A stretch of DNA of 64,000 bases from Nymphalis io (Eukaryota > Arthropoda > Insecta > Lepidoptera > Nymphalidae). The position numbers and the translations under genes are program-made. The notes beneath the pieces are model-generated. The model had not been told where the DNA came from. It did no database searches and was given only the letters and a program-made list of their open reading frames with translations. The DNA lies in assembly GCF_905147045.1 (NCBI RefSeq), contig NC_065910.1, positions 4,402,001 to 4,466,000 on the forward strand. Reading direction: 5' to 3'. Every line of letters begins with the position of its first letter. Positions within the stretch are counted from its first letter, which is position 1. Below are positions 47,346 to 59,084 of this stretch, one piece after another.

Positions 47346-47599
47346 ATGCAAACTTTCACACACATTCACATTTTTCAGTCTGAAAGTCAAGGAAGTGTTG
47401 CATTACACATGTTGAATAATAAGTAAAGTACTAATAAATTTAATATAAAAAATAAGCTACTTCTATTAATACGACGATACTGATTTAAAAATAAATATAT
47501 TTAACAATGGCTAACGTTTTTTCCATTGTGCAATATATTCTATTTGCACGAGAATAGAAATAGTCGTAGCAGTAAATAGCAAGATCTCGCTTTAAAAGA

Positions 47600-47700
47600 A
47601 GGACTTGAAACCTTATTCTACAGCTTCAATGTAGGTTGGTAAACATTTCTCAGAATTTCATTGAACGTAAGTATCCTCACGATGTTTGACATCACGCCTC
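47600..47700 (-). repeat. weak degenerate SINE, family 1
   Basis: CTTATTCTACAGCTTCAATG, CAGAATTTCATTGAACG and CCTCACGATGTTTGACATCA are in the order of the family body in reverse complement. Confidence 0.45.
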
Positions 47701-47999
47701 ATCTGGCAAGGTGAAAAGGTAAACAGGTATATAAGCAGACAGACATAACTGCAACAATAAAGTTCATATTATTATTATTACTAATGCAAATTATGCTATT
47801 TTCTATAAACTCACGACTAAAAAGAAATTCATCATCGATTAAACGATGTCTTTATGCTTCATATATAATTTAAACATACCCTAGACTACGCTTTATCATT
47901 AAAATTACCAAATAAATCCATATTATGGTTATTAATTATTAAGGCTCCAGAAAACTGTACAATTATTTGATTAATTCAATAATTCTGTTAAAAGAGCCT

Positions 48000-48220
48000 A
48001 CACGGCTCAGAGTTTAGAGTGCCCGAATCTTTAATTAAAATTTTCATCATTCAATTAAAATGTGACAAAAATATCATAAGGATATGCGCATGTGTTGGGT
48101 AAAATTCTGACACACATGTATTCACTAATCTACGTTAGACAAGCGTTTTGGGCCTTTTCCTTAAATAGAGAGGACTGTAGCCCAGAAGAGTGACGATTGC
48201 AGGTTGTTACCACATTATTT
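48000..48220 (+). repeat. degenerate SINE, family 1
   Basis: GCGCATGTGTTGGGTAAAAT, CACACATGTATTCACTAATC and GTAGCCCAGAAGAGTGACGA follow the body and tail order; the head is almost gone. Confidence 0.5.
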
Positions 48221-49447
48221 ATCTATTTACCTAAATGAGAAATGTGAAACCTTATACTACAGCAAATAAAAACATTACATGGATTAATAAGATAACTAGT
48301 GCAATTATAAACGATGCCATAAAAGAAGCCGTAACAACGCATTAATGTTGAACTAGTATATCCTTAATAACGTGGATATTAAGGCCATTATATGGCTAAT
48401 CCAACATCAAAATTGCTAAATGGTAAGGTTTCCACTTGACGCAAATACTGGGCAAACAACAATAAATCCTGGTTGCCAACCCGGATGTGCTATCTCGCTA
48501 CAACGCAACAATGAAAACAGAACTACAAATTCTGCGAACTTCGTAATTTAAACTGCGTGAGACATTATGAAGAATTATAAGTGTAAATGAGAACACATCA
48601 ATTGAAACGTAATTTATATTCATTTAATTAAAAATGATGAAGCCTATTAATTTATATTTTTCAAATAATTAATATTTAAAAGTTTTTGTTGTATTCGATT
48701 GTATTTTTTGTATATTTGTAGACATACAATTGTGCCAATGTAGTATATTTATTTATTGCAATGTGTTATTTATGTGTTATTTCGTAATTTTCATTATTAT
48801 TCATTTAATTGTATTCGTTTATTTATTAGAAGGTATCAAAGATAAACGGATTTAAGAAATTAAGAAAAACAAAGACTATTTCCTCAAAAATATTTAATTT
48901 ACAAGCAGTCTCTGAATTACTTTACGCAGTGTATATTAGTCTTGTTTAATTCGAAATAAAACACGTTCCGTTTATACAGCTTTTAATTAAATTTTTATCC
49001 AAGTCGACTTACGTAAAATACAGCTAAAATGAATTCCCCTCAGCAAGATAATCCTCAAGTGGAGTGTGGGGCTTAAAAAAAATCGACAACGGATTTATAG
49101 GTTCAACCCTCCAGTTAGCTAGTAAACAATCGATGAATTATTATCATTCGGTAGCAGGCTTCAGGCCAATTCACTCAGCGAGTTGAATACAAAGGAAAAT
49201 ATTCACCTGCTATTATTGCTGGCACGAGTTATGAATAATTCAAAATGTGAGCGCTCTGATTTGTGCGATGTTTCGATGCTTTTGCATATATATTTTATTT
49301 TTTTATTTTTAGTTGCCGGTATGCGTGGGCGTTGACGAATTAATGAAAGGTAAAGTCTCATTATGCTCTATATATTTGCATTGATTTATTTCAAGCTTAC
49401 AGGTATTTTTAACGAATATCTAAATGAATTAAATATGTTATCGGATA
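48221..49447. other. AT-rich non-coding stretch
   Basis: Nothing recognised. Confidence 0.5.
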
Positions 49448-49742
49448 TGATGTCCTCCTAAGCGATTTTGACCACTGCAGCCGATCTCAAGATAGATTGC
49501 ACATTATGCACAAGTGTGTGCGCAAAAACAGGTGCACTCACATAATCCGATGGGATGAGAATCCTACATGACCAGAAAGAGTTTAGGCGAAGGACCACAA
49601 GCATCCAATATCCAGACTTTGAGCTGCTACTGAGTATTTTTTTACAGATCATCCTAATAATTTTGTATCACCTGACCTGGGGTTTGAACTGAGGACCTCG
49701 GGATCTGCGACCTTTTATAAAGCCATTTGATCAACGAGGCAA
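49448..49742 (-). mobile_element. tRNA-derived SINE, family 2, near full length
   Basis: The minus strand starts TGCCTCGTTGATCAAATGGC and has a B-box-like AGTTCAAACCCCAGGTCA. It then has a middle part around CAGTAGCAGCTCAAAGTCTGG (one repeat unit shorter in other copies) and the end GCGCACACACTTGTGCATAA to AATCGCTTAGGAGGACATC. Confidence 0.82.
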
Positions 49743-50867
49743 TCAGTTGCGGATTTAAACGTTCATTAGTAAATATTAACATACATTAGGCTTTATATAT
49801 CTAATGTATAATCCAAATAAATATTATTTATTATGACATAAATTGTAAAATACATATCTACCTGATTTGATTCGTTTTAAAATCGGTTTTATTATCGTAT
49901 TTGCTTTTTTCAGATACTTGGTTCAGATTCTGATTATTCCATTATCCAAAAAACAGGATGTATATTTTTTAAATTTTATTTGTATTCATCGGCAATCAGA
50001 TTAAAAAATAAATAAATTCATTGTATAAGATCATTGTTAAAAACAACTTATTATATATTAAAATTTCGTGTATATTTTGGTGACCGTTGAGGAGTTCTTT
50101 CATGTAAAATGCAACAACTGTGCAAATTAACAAATAAAAGCTTGTAAAAAGTTCCGCAGGTAAAATGCATTTTGGAATGAGTTACGTTTGTGTATTAAAA
50201 TTAAGAAACAAAAAAGAACAAATTCCTACGTCCCATGACATGTATATTATTTATAATAGCTTACAAAATTACTCCAAGTTTCTTCGTCTTCGTGACACAG
50301 TATCATCGAGTTCAGACGTATAACGTGATATGTGGATGTTATGTTTGTTTTCAAGTTTGAAATCCGTTATGGACGTGGACATTGACGAATGGTTGTGGGA
50401 CAAAAAGGCTTATGTCATGTACTTTATACCAGTAGTGAGAGTACGGTCTGACGTGCATACTAGTTTACAACACAGGAATAGGTACCATATTGTATGGTAA
50501 CGGATATATAGCAGCGACCATTCGTAGCCTTTGTAAAATAGCACGTCACGTACGTTTAAAAGGCAATGCTATTTTTTTTTGGCCTGCGAAAACTAAAAAC
50601 TTTTTTGTTTTTAGGTTTATTTTAGGAACGGAAATTAATTTTGATATGTCACTTGTCATTCAATCTACAATTTTGATAAGAAAATAAAAAAATCTACTCG
50701 TTATAACTACTTCGTTGGTGAAGTAACTTAATTAAGCCTGGATGTATTTATGTTACGAGTTCCAATATCAGGTCTAGCGAATATATTATTGATTTTTTTC
50801 TTTTAAGAATTTAACTTTCATAGATATAATATATAAATATTAATTGTCACTTCGCAAAGTGAGAGAA
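49743..50867. other. AT-rich non-coding stretch
   Basis: Nothing recognised. Confidence 0.5.
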
Positions 50868-50962
50868 TTAGGGCATCTGTTTTTCATTACATGCGCACTA
50901 TTACTTGTGCACTATGAATACCTCCTGCACAGATTATGTCGCGTTGAGACTGAGTTGACGTG
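50868..50962 (+). repeat. degenerate SINE fragment, family 2 (tail part)
   Basis: GCGCACTATTACTTGTGCAC, TATGAATACCTCCTGCACAG and GAGACTGAGTTGACGTGAG recall the CACACTTGTGCACTATAATA to end region of family 2. Confidence 0.5.
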
Positions 50963-52221
50963 AGTCATTTTTTTTTTATTTACAAAAATGCAAACGTCAG
51001 AATTGGACACAATACTTATTATTATTATATATTAAGGGATCATCAATATAAAAATTAATGATTTTTGCCTATTTTTTTGTTGGTGCTATGATGCCTCTTA
51101 TATTGCGTCGCGTTAATTAACATGATATCACCATTTAAAATTAAAAGCGCTTCAATACGGATATATATATTAATAAAATCATACAAAGGCTATTTTTGCA
51201 TTTAATTCGACAAAGTAAAGAAGGTACTGAAGTACAGTGAAATAAAACTTTTTTAGCGTGAAACTCCTTTGCATTTGATAGGTTTTAAAAAAAGAAACAA
51301 ATCAATTTATTATTACATCGTTTATTTTACATCACTTACAAACTAACATTCCATATTCTAAAACAATTTCATATTTTTACAATAACTTAAAAATATTATT
51401 GGCTATATATAATTAATTCAATTTAATTTTAAAAACTTACATTCAGAAAAACCACACGTATTGTCTAATATCGGTTTCAAAAACATAAGTTATTTTTCTC
51501 CTTTTAATAAGCAGCCCAATTGTTTGCTTTTCCTAGAATAAAAATTTGATAAAATTTTGAAACACTATATAATAAGAGAATGAAAAACTAATTAAATGTC
51601 TGATAAATGGTAATATATATAAAACAATTGTAAAAACACGTGTTGGTGTCCTTCGACATCTTTACAAATAACAAAGAATATTATGGAATTTTGGAATTAT
51701 GAAATATATAATATATTTATCTATAAGTTATAGAAAACAAAGTTGAAATTTTGCACTAGGAATGAAGAATGTCCGAACAAAAAGATAAATAACAAATAAA
51801 ATAATCGAATCGTTATAATCTAATCGTCGTTAGCTTGAAAAAAGACACATTTAGAAAAATCCGTAACGTATAAAAACTATTCCAGTAAAATGAAAAAAGA
51901 CGACAGTTTATTAGATTTTCAGTAAGCAGATATTTTTTTGATAAAAACATATTTTTCACTTAAATTTCAATCAGTTATCTATGTTTAATCTGACAAATTT
52001 TGCAAGCAATATTACTCGTAGGCTGTGTAGTCATGTTTTAGGACATAAATTACAATATATTATTTTTTAATACATTTTTATATAAGACTCAGTTCAGTTT
52101 TGAATTAAAATCGATTTCCTGCTTCTCGGAATATCGTGTGATAAGGGTGACTTTTACGTCCTATGATTACATAAGTTTTTGGAGTTGAATTTTTTGACGG
52201 GCCATCATGGATCAGTCCGCT
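50963..52221. other. AT-rich non-coding stretch
   Basis: Nothing recognised. AATAAA-type hexamers on the minus strand (for example near 51908) could serve the candidate terminal exon just to the right. Confidence 0.45.
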
Positions 52222-52315
52222 TCAGCACATACGCGACGCATCCGAGGAAGTGGCCAGTGGACCACAGGTCGTGGGGAGCTGAATATTTGGCATCCCACTA
52301 AATTTTTCACCCTTG

Positions 52316-52377
52316 TCACATGCACGAATTATTGCGACTAACCTTAAGGACGCCAATATTTGTACATAATACAGGTT
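52316..52377 (-). CDS. candidate 3'-terminal exon of the Beat-like gene
   Basis: On the minus strand, T-rich sequence and TGACTGCTGCAG form an acceptor just before AACCTGTATTATG. Entered in the phase left by the exon at 55848 (one base carried over), it reads (E)PVLCTNIGVLKVSRNNSCM and a stop at 52316-52318. In another phase the same exon stays open further, to a stop at 52222, reading LYYVQILASLRLVAII and then NIQLPTTCGPLATSS. I cannot tell which, if either, is used, or whether another exon lies in the 3.5-kb gap. No family motif supports this exon; it is offered on splice site and phase only. Confidence 0.28.
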
Positions 52378-52930
52378 CTGCAGCAGTCAAAAAATATTTT
52401 TGTTGTTATTGTTATTTTCGAAAATAACAATTAATTATGCTTAAAATAAAAACTAAATAATTCCAACCATAAAACAGTTATCTCATTTTTTTATTAAAAT
52501 TTCATGAGGCACTTTATATACAAAATTTAAAATAAATAATATTTTCCTAAGATCATGTCTTCTAAATACAATCAAATTCATTTATTTACAAGCTTAATAC
52601 AATTAATAATTTATATTAAATTTAATGAATTAATTAATTATTTCAATGCACCATCATATTCTTAATTAAGAAAGTTAATTTTATTTCGTTAGCAGTTCAT
52701 TTTATTTCAACACAAGTTAAGCAGTTAACTTTATTTCAAAACAAAATAAAATTTATGTAATTTCCATAGTTGGCTGTACAAGAAAACTACATTCATCTTA
52801 ATTTTACAAATTTACGTACTAATTATAAACACAGCCTCATTACCTACTTATCGCTACATAGTATAAAAGATTGCGCTTATGCGCGTTACTTCCGTCTATT
52901 TAAAGATTATATTTAATTCAGAGTTTTGGT

Positions 52931-53060
52931 AATAATAGCCTGTGAATGTCCCACTACTAGGCTAATGCCTCCTCTCCTTTTTTGAGGAGAATATTTGGAG
53001 CTTATTTCCACCACGCTGCTCCAACGCAGTTTGGTGGAATACGCATGTGGTAGAATTTCA
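52931..53060 (-). mobile_element. truncated SINE, family 1
   Basis: AATAGCCTGTGAATGTCCCA to CATGTGGTAGAATTTCAG; only the 3' half of the family, in reverse complement, without the tRNA-like head. Lies in the presumed last intron of the Beat-like gene. Confidence 0.82.
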
Positions 53061-55204
53061 GAATTTTGTAGTAATCTGTTAGTTTTTAATTATATGTCGA
53101 TGTATTAATAGGTCATATTAGTCACATTATCTTGCCAAGCCATATCCTTACAAGAATTAAAACGCAACTTTTCTTTTTGCAACAACTGATAAAAGGGTCT
53201 TTAAAAACAATATTTACTTTATTTATGTACGTAAAAGTTCAGCGACTCAGTGAACACTCTTAACTAAATGTACAGTCCGTCTAGATTTAACGTAAAAGAT
53301 TAAACTACAAGAAATGGCTCAATCTTATATTGCCTTTGCCTACAAACAGCAGTGATCACTTACCAGCATGATGAGTTTTTATTTAATCTGTATTCTGAAT
53401 TTAAAAAAAAACTGAAGCGTTTTCTGTTGAAAGATATTTCCTTTTAATCAGTAGTTACATAAAAGAACTAAGAAAAATTCCACAGGGCGTCCAGACAATG
53501 TATTCCCGTTGAGTGGGTAGCTTGATGCGAGGGGAGAGATCGCTTTGCGAGATTATTATGATTAATTAAAATGTTTTCTATATTGTTATTACTGTATTAA
53601 AGACGTTTTAATATTCTTAATTCAAACCATCTGACATCAGAGGCTTTCGCGTGGAACAGCTTAAATTTCAATGATGACGTCACGCTTGAGAAAGTAAAAA
53701 GCAACAAATTAAATGGCATGATATGAAACAGGTATAGATATTTTCATAAAAATATTTCAATCCATTAAAATTATAATTTAAAAAATCCAAGTACCTTCTG
53801 TGAGTAAAATTTTAGTTCAATTTAGAATCGATACTGTAGCAATTAACAAAGTTCGATGTCTAAATTATTTAACTCCACTAGTTTACGGAGGAGGTTGTGT
53901 TTCCTAAAATAAAACATTACAGAATTTCGTATATTGCTTGAAAAGAGCGAAGTTTTCATCAGCAAAGTAATATTTTCACATTAAAAGGGGTACAAAAAAG
54001 TTGCAACCAAAGTGGTTTTACTAGAAAATATTGACTGTCAATTTAATGTGTTATGTCTAAGCTACGGGATTAATTTTAATGTATTTCGGAATTGTAAGAA
54101 AACCAAAAAATTATTATAATCCTGATCCACATTTAAATTTCTCTGAAAGTTTACCCATACGACCTATTTTACAATTAAAATTATGTTTCCACTAACATTA
54201 ATAGGAATTTAACGTTAATCATTGCTTATATACGGTATATTCATAAATTATTTACAGAATAACAATGATAATCAACTTTATATACAACGTAAATTAATAC
54301 TACAATATATAATCAGTCTATTTTAATATTAATTAATTACAACTGCTAATTAATTCAATTATGAAATCATTCAAGCTCTTTTACCAATTCAATCAATTGG
54401 AAAGTTTGTTAATTATAACATCAAATTTAAAAAAAATATATTGCTATCACGGGCCACTCAGCTGATGTGAAACATTGGAATTAAGAATTATTAAAAATAA
54501 TTAATAATTAAAGAAAACCAATAAATAAGGAGTAAAATAAAAAAAAAACATATAGTTTCGTTACTAAAATATGTGTCATATTATAATCTATATTAGCAAT
54601 GAAGAATACGCACCTCGCACAAAAAAAGGAGTAGAGATCGGCGGCAGAAAGGGAGTATAACGGCAGAAGAGAGCGTCATGTCGTTCACAATAACGAACGA
54701 GATCGACAATCGAACTTACCCCCAAGGCGCGTCTATATAATGTTTCACATTGAAATCATACTAAATTTGTTTAGAAATTATATTATCTGGTACATTATTG
54801 GTGAGTAATGACCTGTTTCTTAAAGTACATTTACAATTATAATCCCTAAAAATATTATTGACTAATTAAATTAAATATCCTACATAATCAACATTGAAAA
54901 GAGTCGTATTGTCCTTAATATTAACAAAACAACATTCGAAAACCCTGACGTACTACAATTTTATTTACTATTTACTTTTAAAATACAATACCTCATAAGC
55001 TTAATCTAATTTAAAAAAAAAACAGCTATCTTATTGATGTCTCAGTGTAATTTTCTAATAAAAATTGTACAAAGAAATATATTAAAAGAATAAGAATTGT
55101 CGGCAAACACGTTTTTGTTGCAGCTCCTGGAAAAGACAAAATAACATGTTAAAATAATCGTTTATTACATATTGTAATTTTCTGACTAACTAGCCAATAT
55201 ATGA
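53061..55204. other. AT-rich stretch, presumed intron
   Basis: No exon recognised. Two less AT-rich patches are noted: 53470-53560 and 54606-54745, the latter purine-rich with a TATAAT-like box near 54735. Neither has a convincing open frame with splice sites. Confidence 0.45.
53675..53682. promoter_or_regulatory. perfect CRE-like palindrome
   Basis: TGACGTCA, the full cAMP-response element core, sits in a locally GC-richer patch of the presumed intron. A perfect 8-mer can occur by chance at this scale (about one per 65 kb), so function is unproven. Confidence 0.2.
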
Positions 55205-55430
55205 AGACAAGATTTTAACCCAAGAGCATATAATCAGATTTGGCGAAGCGCCACTAACTTTTAACGAGCTCATTGCGTAGTCATTTGGTGCTTGAAGGTG
55301 ACTAGCCTGCATGAGTCTGATGAAATTTTGTCACATATTCACACATATATTGCAACAGCATGGTAGCTGATTACGCCCGAAAAACCTTATTTTTTGAGAA
55401 AAAGAGGCCCAGCTATGCAATCGATTCTGA
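55205..55430 (+). repeat. degenerate SINE, family 1
   Basis: AGCGCCACTAACTTTTAACG, GCTTGAAGGTGACTAGCCTG, TGAAATTTTGTCACATATTC, GCAACAGCATGGTAGC and AGAAAAAGAGGCCCAGC follow the family order with heavy divergence. Confidence 0.55.
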
Positions 55431-55789
55431 ATTGGCAGACTTTTTTAATCTGTGATTATGGTACAGGTAGTATAAAGTTTAAATCGAAAGGCAAATTTTG
55501 TTGTGATTACCCACGGTTCATTTCGTATCTTACTTGTTATATATTCAATACCGACGCATATTGATGTAAGTTTACATTAAATGCTCTAATAATTAGTTTA
55601 TTCTAGGTCACATATTACTTTCTGACATTTCAAGATCGTTTCAAGTTTGTTCTTACAGAATTTATCTACTGTTAACATAAGATCAATTTACAGTTTCACA
55701 AAATATCAGCAAAATTGGCTTAATACTTCACTCAATAGTATTACTGTCAGCTCACATCAGATTATATTAACTCAAATTCGAAATGAATT

Positions 55790-55795
55790 TTTATT
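55790..55795 (-). promoter_or_regulatory. possible polyadenylation signal AATAAA
   Basis: AATAAA on the minus strand about 45 bp after the read-through stop (55837-55839) of the Beat-like exon. It would serve if that exon is terminal. AATAAA is frequent by chance in AT-rich DNA. Confidence 0.25.
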
Positions 55796-55847
55796 CGAAA
55801 GTACTCTACGTAATCGCTTACTATGCAATACGGGGTTTAAATAATAC

Positions 55848-55951
55848 CTGTAAAACTCCGGCCTAAAGCGGAAGCTGGATTCGTATTTCGTTCACGAAGA
55901 ACTATTGTGTGGCTTGTTGCTTTCCAAACGTCGAATATAGACGCTTCACAT
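55848..55951 (-). CDS. Beat-like gene, internal exon encoding end of Ig-like domain
   Basis: 104 nt. Acceptor TTGTTGCAG before ATGTGAAGCG, donor ACAG followed by GTATTA. The single incoming base completes an Arg codon with the CG left by the previous exon, and translation gives RCEASIFDVWKATSHTIVLR, ERNTNPASALGRSFT. The R-C-x-A-S-I-x-D-V/I-x motif, placing the second Ig cysteine before an E/R-rich stretch, is what the Beat (beaten path) family shows at this place. Beat proteins are secreted or membrane-anchored ligands of Sidestep-type receptors in axon guidance (family knowledge). If the donor is not used, translation runs three codons on to a stop at 55837-55839. Confidence 0.72.
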
Positions 55952-56144
55952 CTGCAACAATTCCAAATATTACTTTAAAAACTACTATAAGGTTTCACAT
56001 ATGCTATCATTATGTTCAAAATTGTACTGTTATTTCAAATGGTAAATAAATAAATAAAAAAAAAAATGCAACAATGGAATGGATGTAAATTTTATTAAAA
56101 TGTTATTCTTTTTTTAAATAATTTTATAAGATATCCTGAAAACT

Positions 56145-56440
56145 GCTATGTTCGTCTAGTGTCTAGCTTATAGAGCTGTGGATAGATCCCTAGATTCTGG
56201 GTTCAATTCAAGAGTTGTTACTAAAACGTGATAGGGTTTTCTGTAAAGTAATTCTCAGTAGAATCCCAGGGTTAGCAGTAGTTATAATCCCGTGCCTTAG
56301 ATAGCACGGAAAGACCTGACACTTCACACACACACATTGAATTATTGCACTTGTGCATTAGAAAATCTTAAGTGCTGTTGGTCAGTCCGCTACAAACGGT
56401 CGCGGTCTCCGAAATTGATTAGGAGGACATCAAATATTAT
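56145..56440 (+). mobile_element. tRNA-derived SINE, family 2, full length
   Basis: TTCGTCTAGTGTCTAGC head and B box GGTTCAATTC. Middle part with CAGTAGAATCCCAGGGTTAG and CCCGTGCCTTAGATAGCACG, then ATTGCACTTGTGCATTAGAA and TCTCCGAAATTGATTAGGAG, GACAT. Lies in an intron of the Beat-like gene. Confidence 0.82.
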
Positions 56441-57732
56441 GATATCAAAATGAATTGCCAAATCATTTAATTATGAATTAATTAAATGATTTTCGATCGA
56501 ATTAATTTTCGATTTTTGGAATTTGAATTACACATTCTTTGGATTTCAATAAATATTATACATACATATTTTCAATTTGAAGTCGTAATAGTAAATAAAT
56601 ATATCATATCCTGTATAAATAAAATGAAAATTTATTGCGCCCTCATAGGCATATATTTAGTTCCCATATAAGATATTCAGATGACTCAAATCTCATTTTC
56701 TATTTACAATTCACATAAAGTGCCTTTTACATAACGATGTTCGTGTTATCCCAAAAAGGTGCTGAGAGAGAATAGACAGGATAAAATAAGACTAAATTTT
56801 GGGACACAAACAAAGTTAGATAACCTTTTTTACATACAGCCGGTTGATTTACAGCTAAGATAAACATAAGATTATCTTCAAAGTCTAGGACAAAAATAGC
56901 TAAAGAAAAAATTTGATCAAATAGTCTAAAGATAATACCCAAAATAGTGATTTCGTCGAATATAGAGAATCATGTTTTATAACAGTTCCTTCTATGATAC
57001 GTATTTACGACTTCCCACAACCATGTATTTAAGTCCTTAAGTCTATAATATATAGACAAAATGTGGTCTATATTCAAATAATATATTTGAAATCTGGAAG
57101 TTTCTTTTATGTATAAGATTTATTCAAGGTAAAGAGCTACAAGCGCCTTTGTACATATTCTAATGGTTTTACTCCACTGTTACCTATTGAAAAGTAAATA
57201 TATAACTTTGAAAGGAAATAAGAATATTTATAATTGAAAAATACAACTAATTACAATTATGTTTTATTATTATTTATCCACATTATTTATCACGAAAACT
57301 ATTTTTTTAAATAGATTTAATTGTTAAAATAATCACTACAACTATATAATAATCACTACAATTAGATGCTAATAACACCACGTTCCAGATTATATATACG
57401 ATATGGAAGCAAGATTCGTTATCAATGAAATCTGCAATATTTAATTAGCAACTTCATTAATAAATAAAGTACAAAAAATCATTAGCATACAGATCAATGA
57501 TCTCCGTTTGTTAACTATTAGGGATAATAATTATTATTATTGACATACAGAAAGATAAGTTGATATTCTTGCATTGTAAATAATATTATACGGGTTCAAA
57601 TGAAAAACTACAAAAAATTTTTTCAAGCCAGTTGAATATTTACTTATCGTTAGACATAATAATCACAAACAATTTAAAATAAGACACATTTTATCTAGGA
57701 AAATAAGACACAATTAAGAAGAAATTTTATAC
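56441..57732. other. AT-rich intronic stretch
   Basis: Part of the 1.8-kb intron between the exons at 57733 and 55848; no other exon seen. Confidence 0.55.
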
Positions 57733-57848
57733 CGTATCATAAGCGTTGGTACTGGAGATAAGACTGCTGCTTCTAATTCTAAAGTGGACAAGCTCGAGGC
57801 ATAGCCATTGCTGAAGTTCAATACGTGATTCGCTGTAAAGCTAGGAAC
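57733..57848 (-). CDS. Beat-like gene, internal exon of Ig-like domain
   Basis: 116 nt. Acceptor AATGGAAAC-side reads CCATTGTTACAG before GTTCCTAGC on the minus strand; the donor is ATACG followed by GTATAA, a weaker match than the other exons. Phase 0 in, phase 2 out. Translation: VPSFTANHVLNFSNGYASSL, STLELEAAVLSPVPTLMI plus two bases. The segment with N-G-x-A-S-S-L-S-T-L-E-L-E fits the strand between the Trp and the second Cys of the Beat Ig2 domain. Both neighbouring exons join it without breaking the frame, which is the main support. Confidence 0.7.
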
Positions 57849-58717
57849 CTGTAACAATGGAAACTATTGTTAAAGAACTGTATACACGGCTTACAAACCG
57901 GTTCAGTAATGCCAAGTAATTATTGGTTTTCTATTTTTAAATTTATCTTTAAAATCTGTAAAATTGTTGCAACTACTGAGGTTTTAATCACTGACGTTTT
58001 AAATACATTTTTAAGTGAGTAATTACATGAAAATTAATTATCATTTATATTTTTGGACGTACTCCTAAAGTGTATCTAGTCGTATGTACTGTTATTTGCC
58101 ATTCTCAAGTGTTTTGAGCTTGAACACTTTTACAAGCGGTTGTCTGTTAGACATTGTTTATAACTATATCACCTCCTTAGTGAATGTTGATTTTAGTTAT
58201 GTTATTGTGTATTTTTTCCGTAGGTATTATAAGGTTTTTATCTTTTTTAGCATAAAATAAAACCAATAATTACTCCAAAACTGCATTTAAAATTATCCTT
58301 GAAAAGAAACAACTGTAATGAAATTCATTCTTAAATCTAAAAATTTTATACCTTTAACAAGAAAAATCATATTTAATCTTAAACGAAGTTTGGTAAGTTT
58401 GAACAAAGTTATTGCTTTGTATTATAAAAGTTCACCAAAAATAGCCAAGTTTGTTTGACTAGTGAGGGTAAGCTGGTGAAATAATTTGATTCAGTATCTT
58501 AAAATTTTCTCGTACAATATTTTTAATAAATTCATTCCATACCGAGATGTTTTTTATAAGATATTGAATACTCTAAATAAAATTTAATTTCCAGAAGCGT
58601 CTTAGAACTAAAGTTACTTCGATTTTGTTTACAAAATTATTTTATAACATTAAATTATTATATAATTTATTAAATTATTATATAACACGGAATTTTAAGG
58701 TTGAATCTTTTACCTTT
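57849..58717. other. AT-rich intronic stretch
   Basis: Left part of the 3.4-kb intron between 57848 and 61246. Nothing else recognised before the SINE at 58718. Confidence 0.5.
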
Positions 58718-58982
58718 GACGAGCTGGTTGGCGTAGTTGGTAGATACTTGCCTTTTACGCCGAAGGTTGTGGGTTCGATTCCCACCCAAGACAGACATTT
58801 GTGTGCATGAACATGTCTGTTTGTCCTGAGTCTGGGTGTAATTATCTATATGAGTTTGTATTTACAAAAGAAAAGTAGTATATGTAGTATATCAGTTGTC
58901 TGGTTTCCATAGCACAAGCTTTGTATAAGCTTAATTTGGGATCAGATGGCCGTGTGTGAAAAATGTCCCAGGATATTATTAC
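58718..58982 (+). mobile_element. tRNA-derived SINE, family 3, well kept
   Basis: tRNA-like head with A box TGGCGTAGTTGG (58729-58740) and B box GGTTCGATTCC (58772-58782) inside a perfect T-arm GTGGG-TTCGATT-CCCAC. The acceptor ends do not pair, so it is not a tRNA gene. The body runs through CATGTCTGTTTGTCCTGAGT, AGTAGTATATGTAGTATATC, GGTTTCCATAGCACAAGC and GGGATCAGATGGCCGTGTG to GGATATTATTA. Only one copy in this window; recognised as SINE by structure. Confidence 0.8.
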
Positions 58983-59084
58983 CTTTATATTTCCGTATAG
59001 TATTTTTAATAGGTATTTATCTGCGAATTATTGAATATACTAAATATGATTTAGAATAATCTACAATTAATTAATTACAATTAG

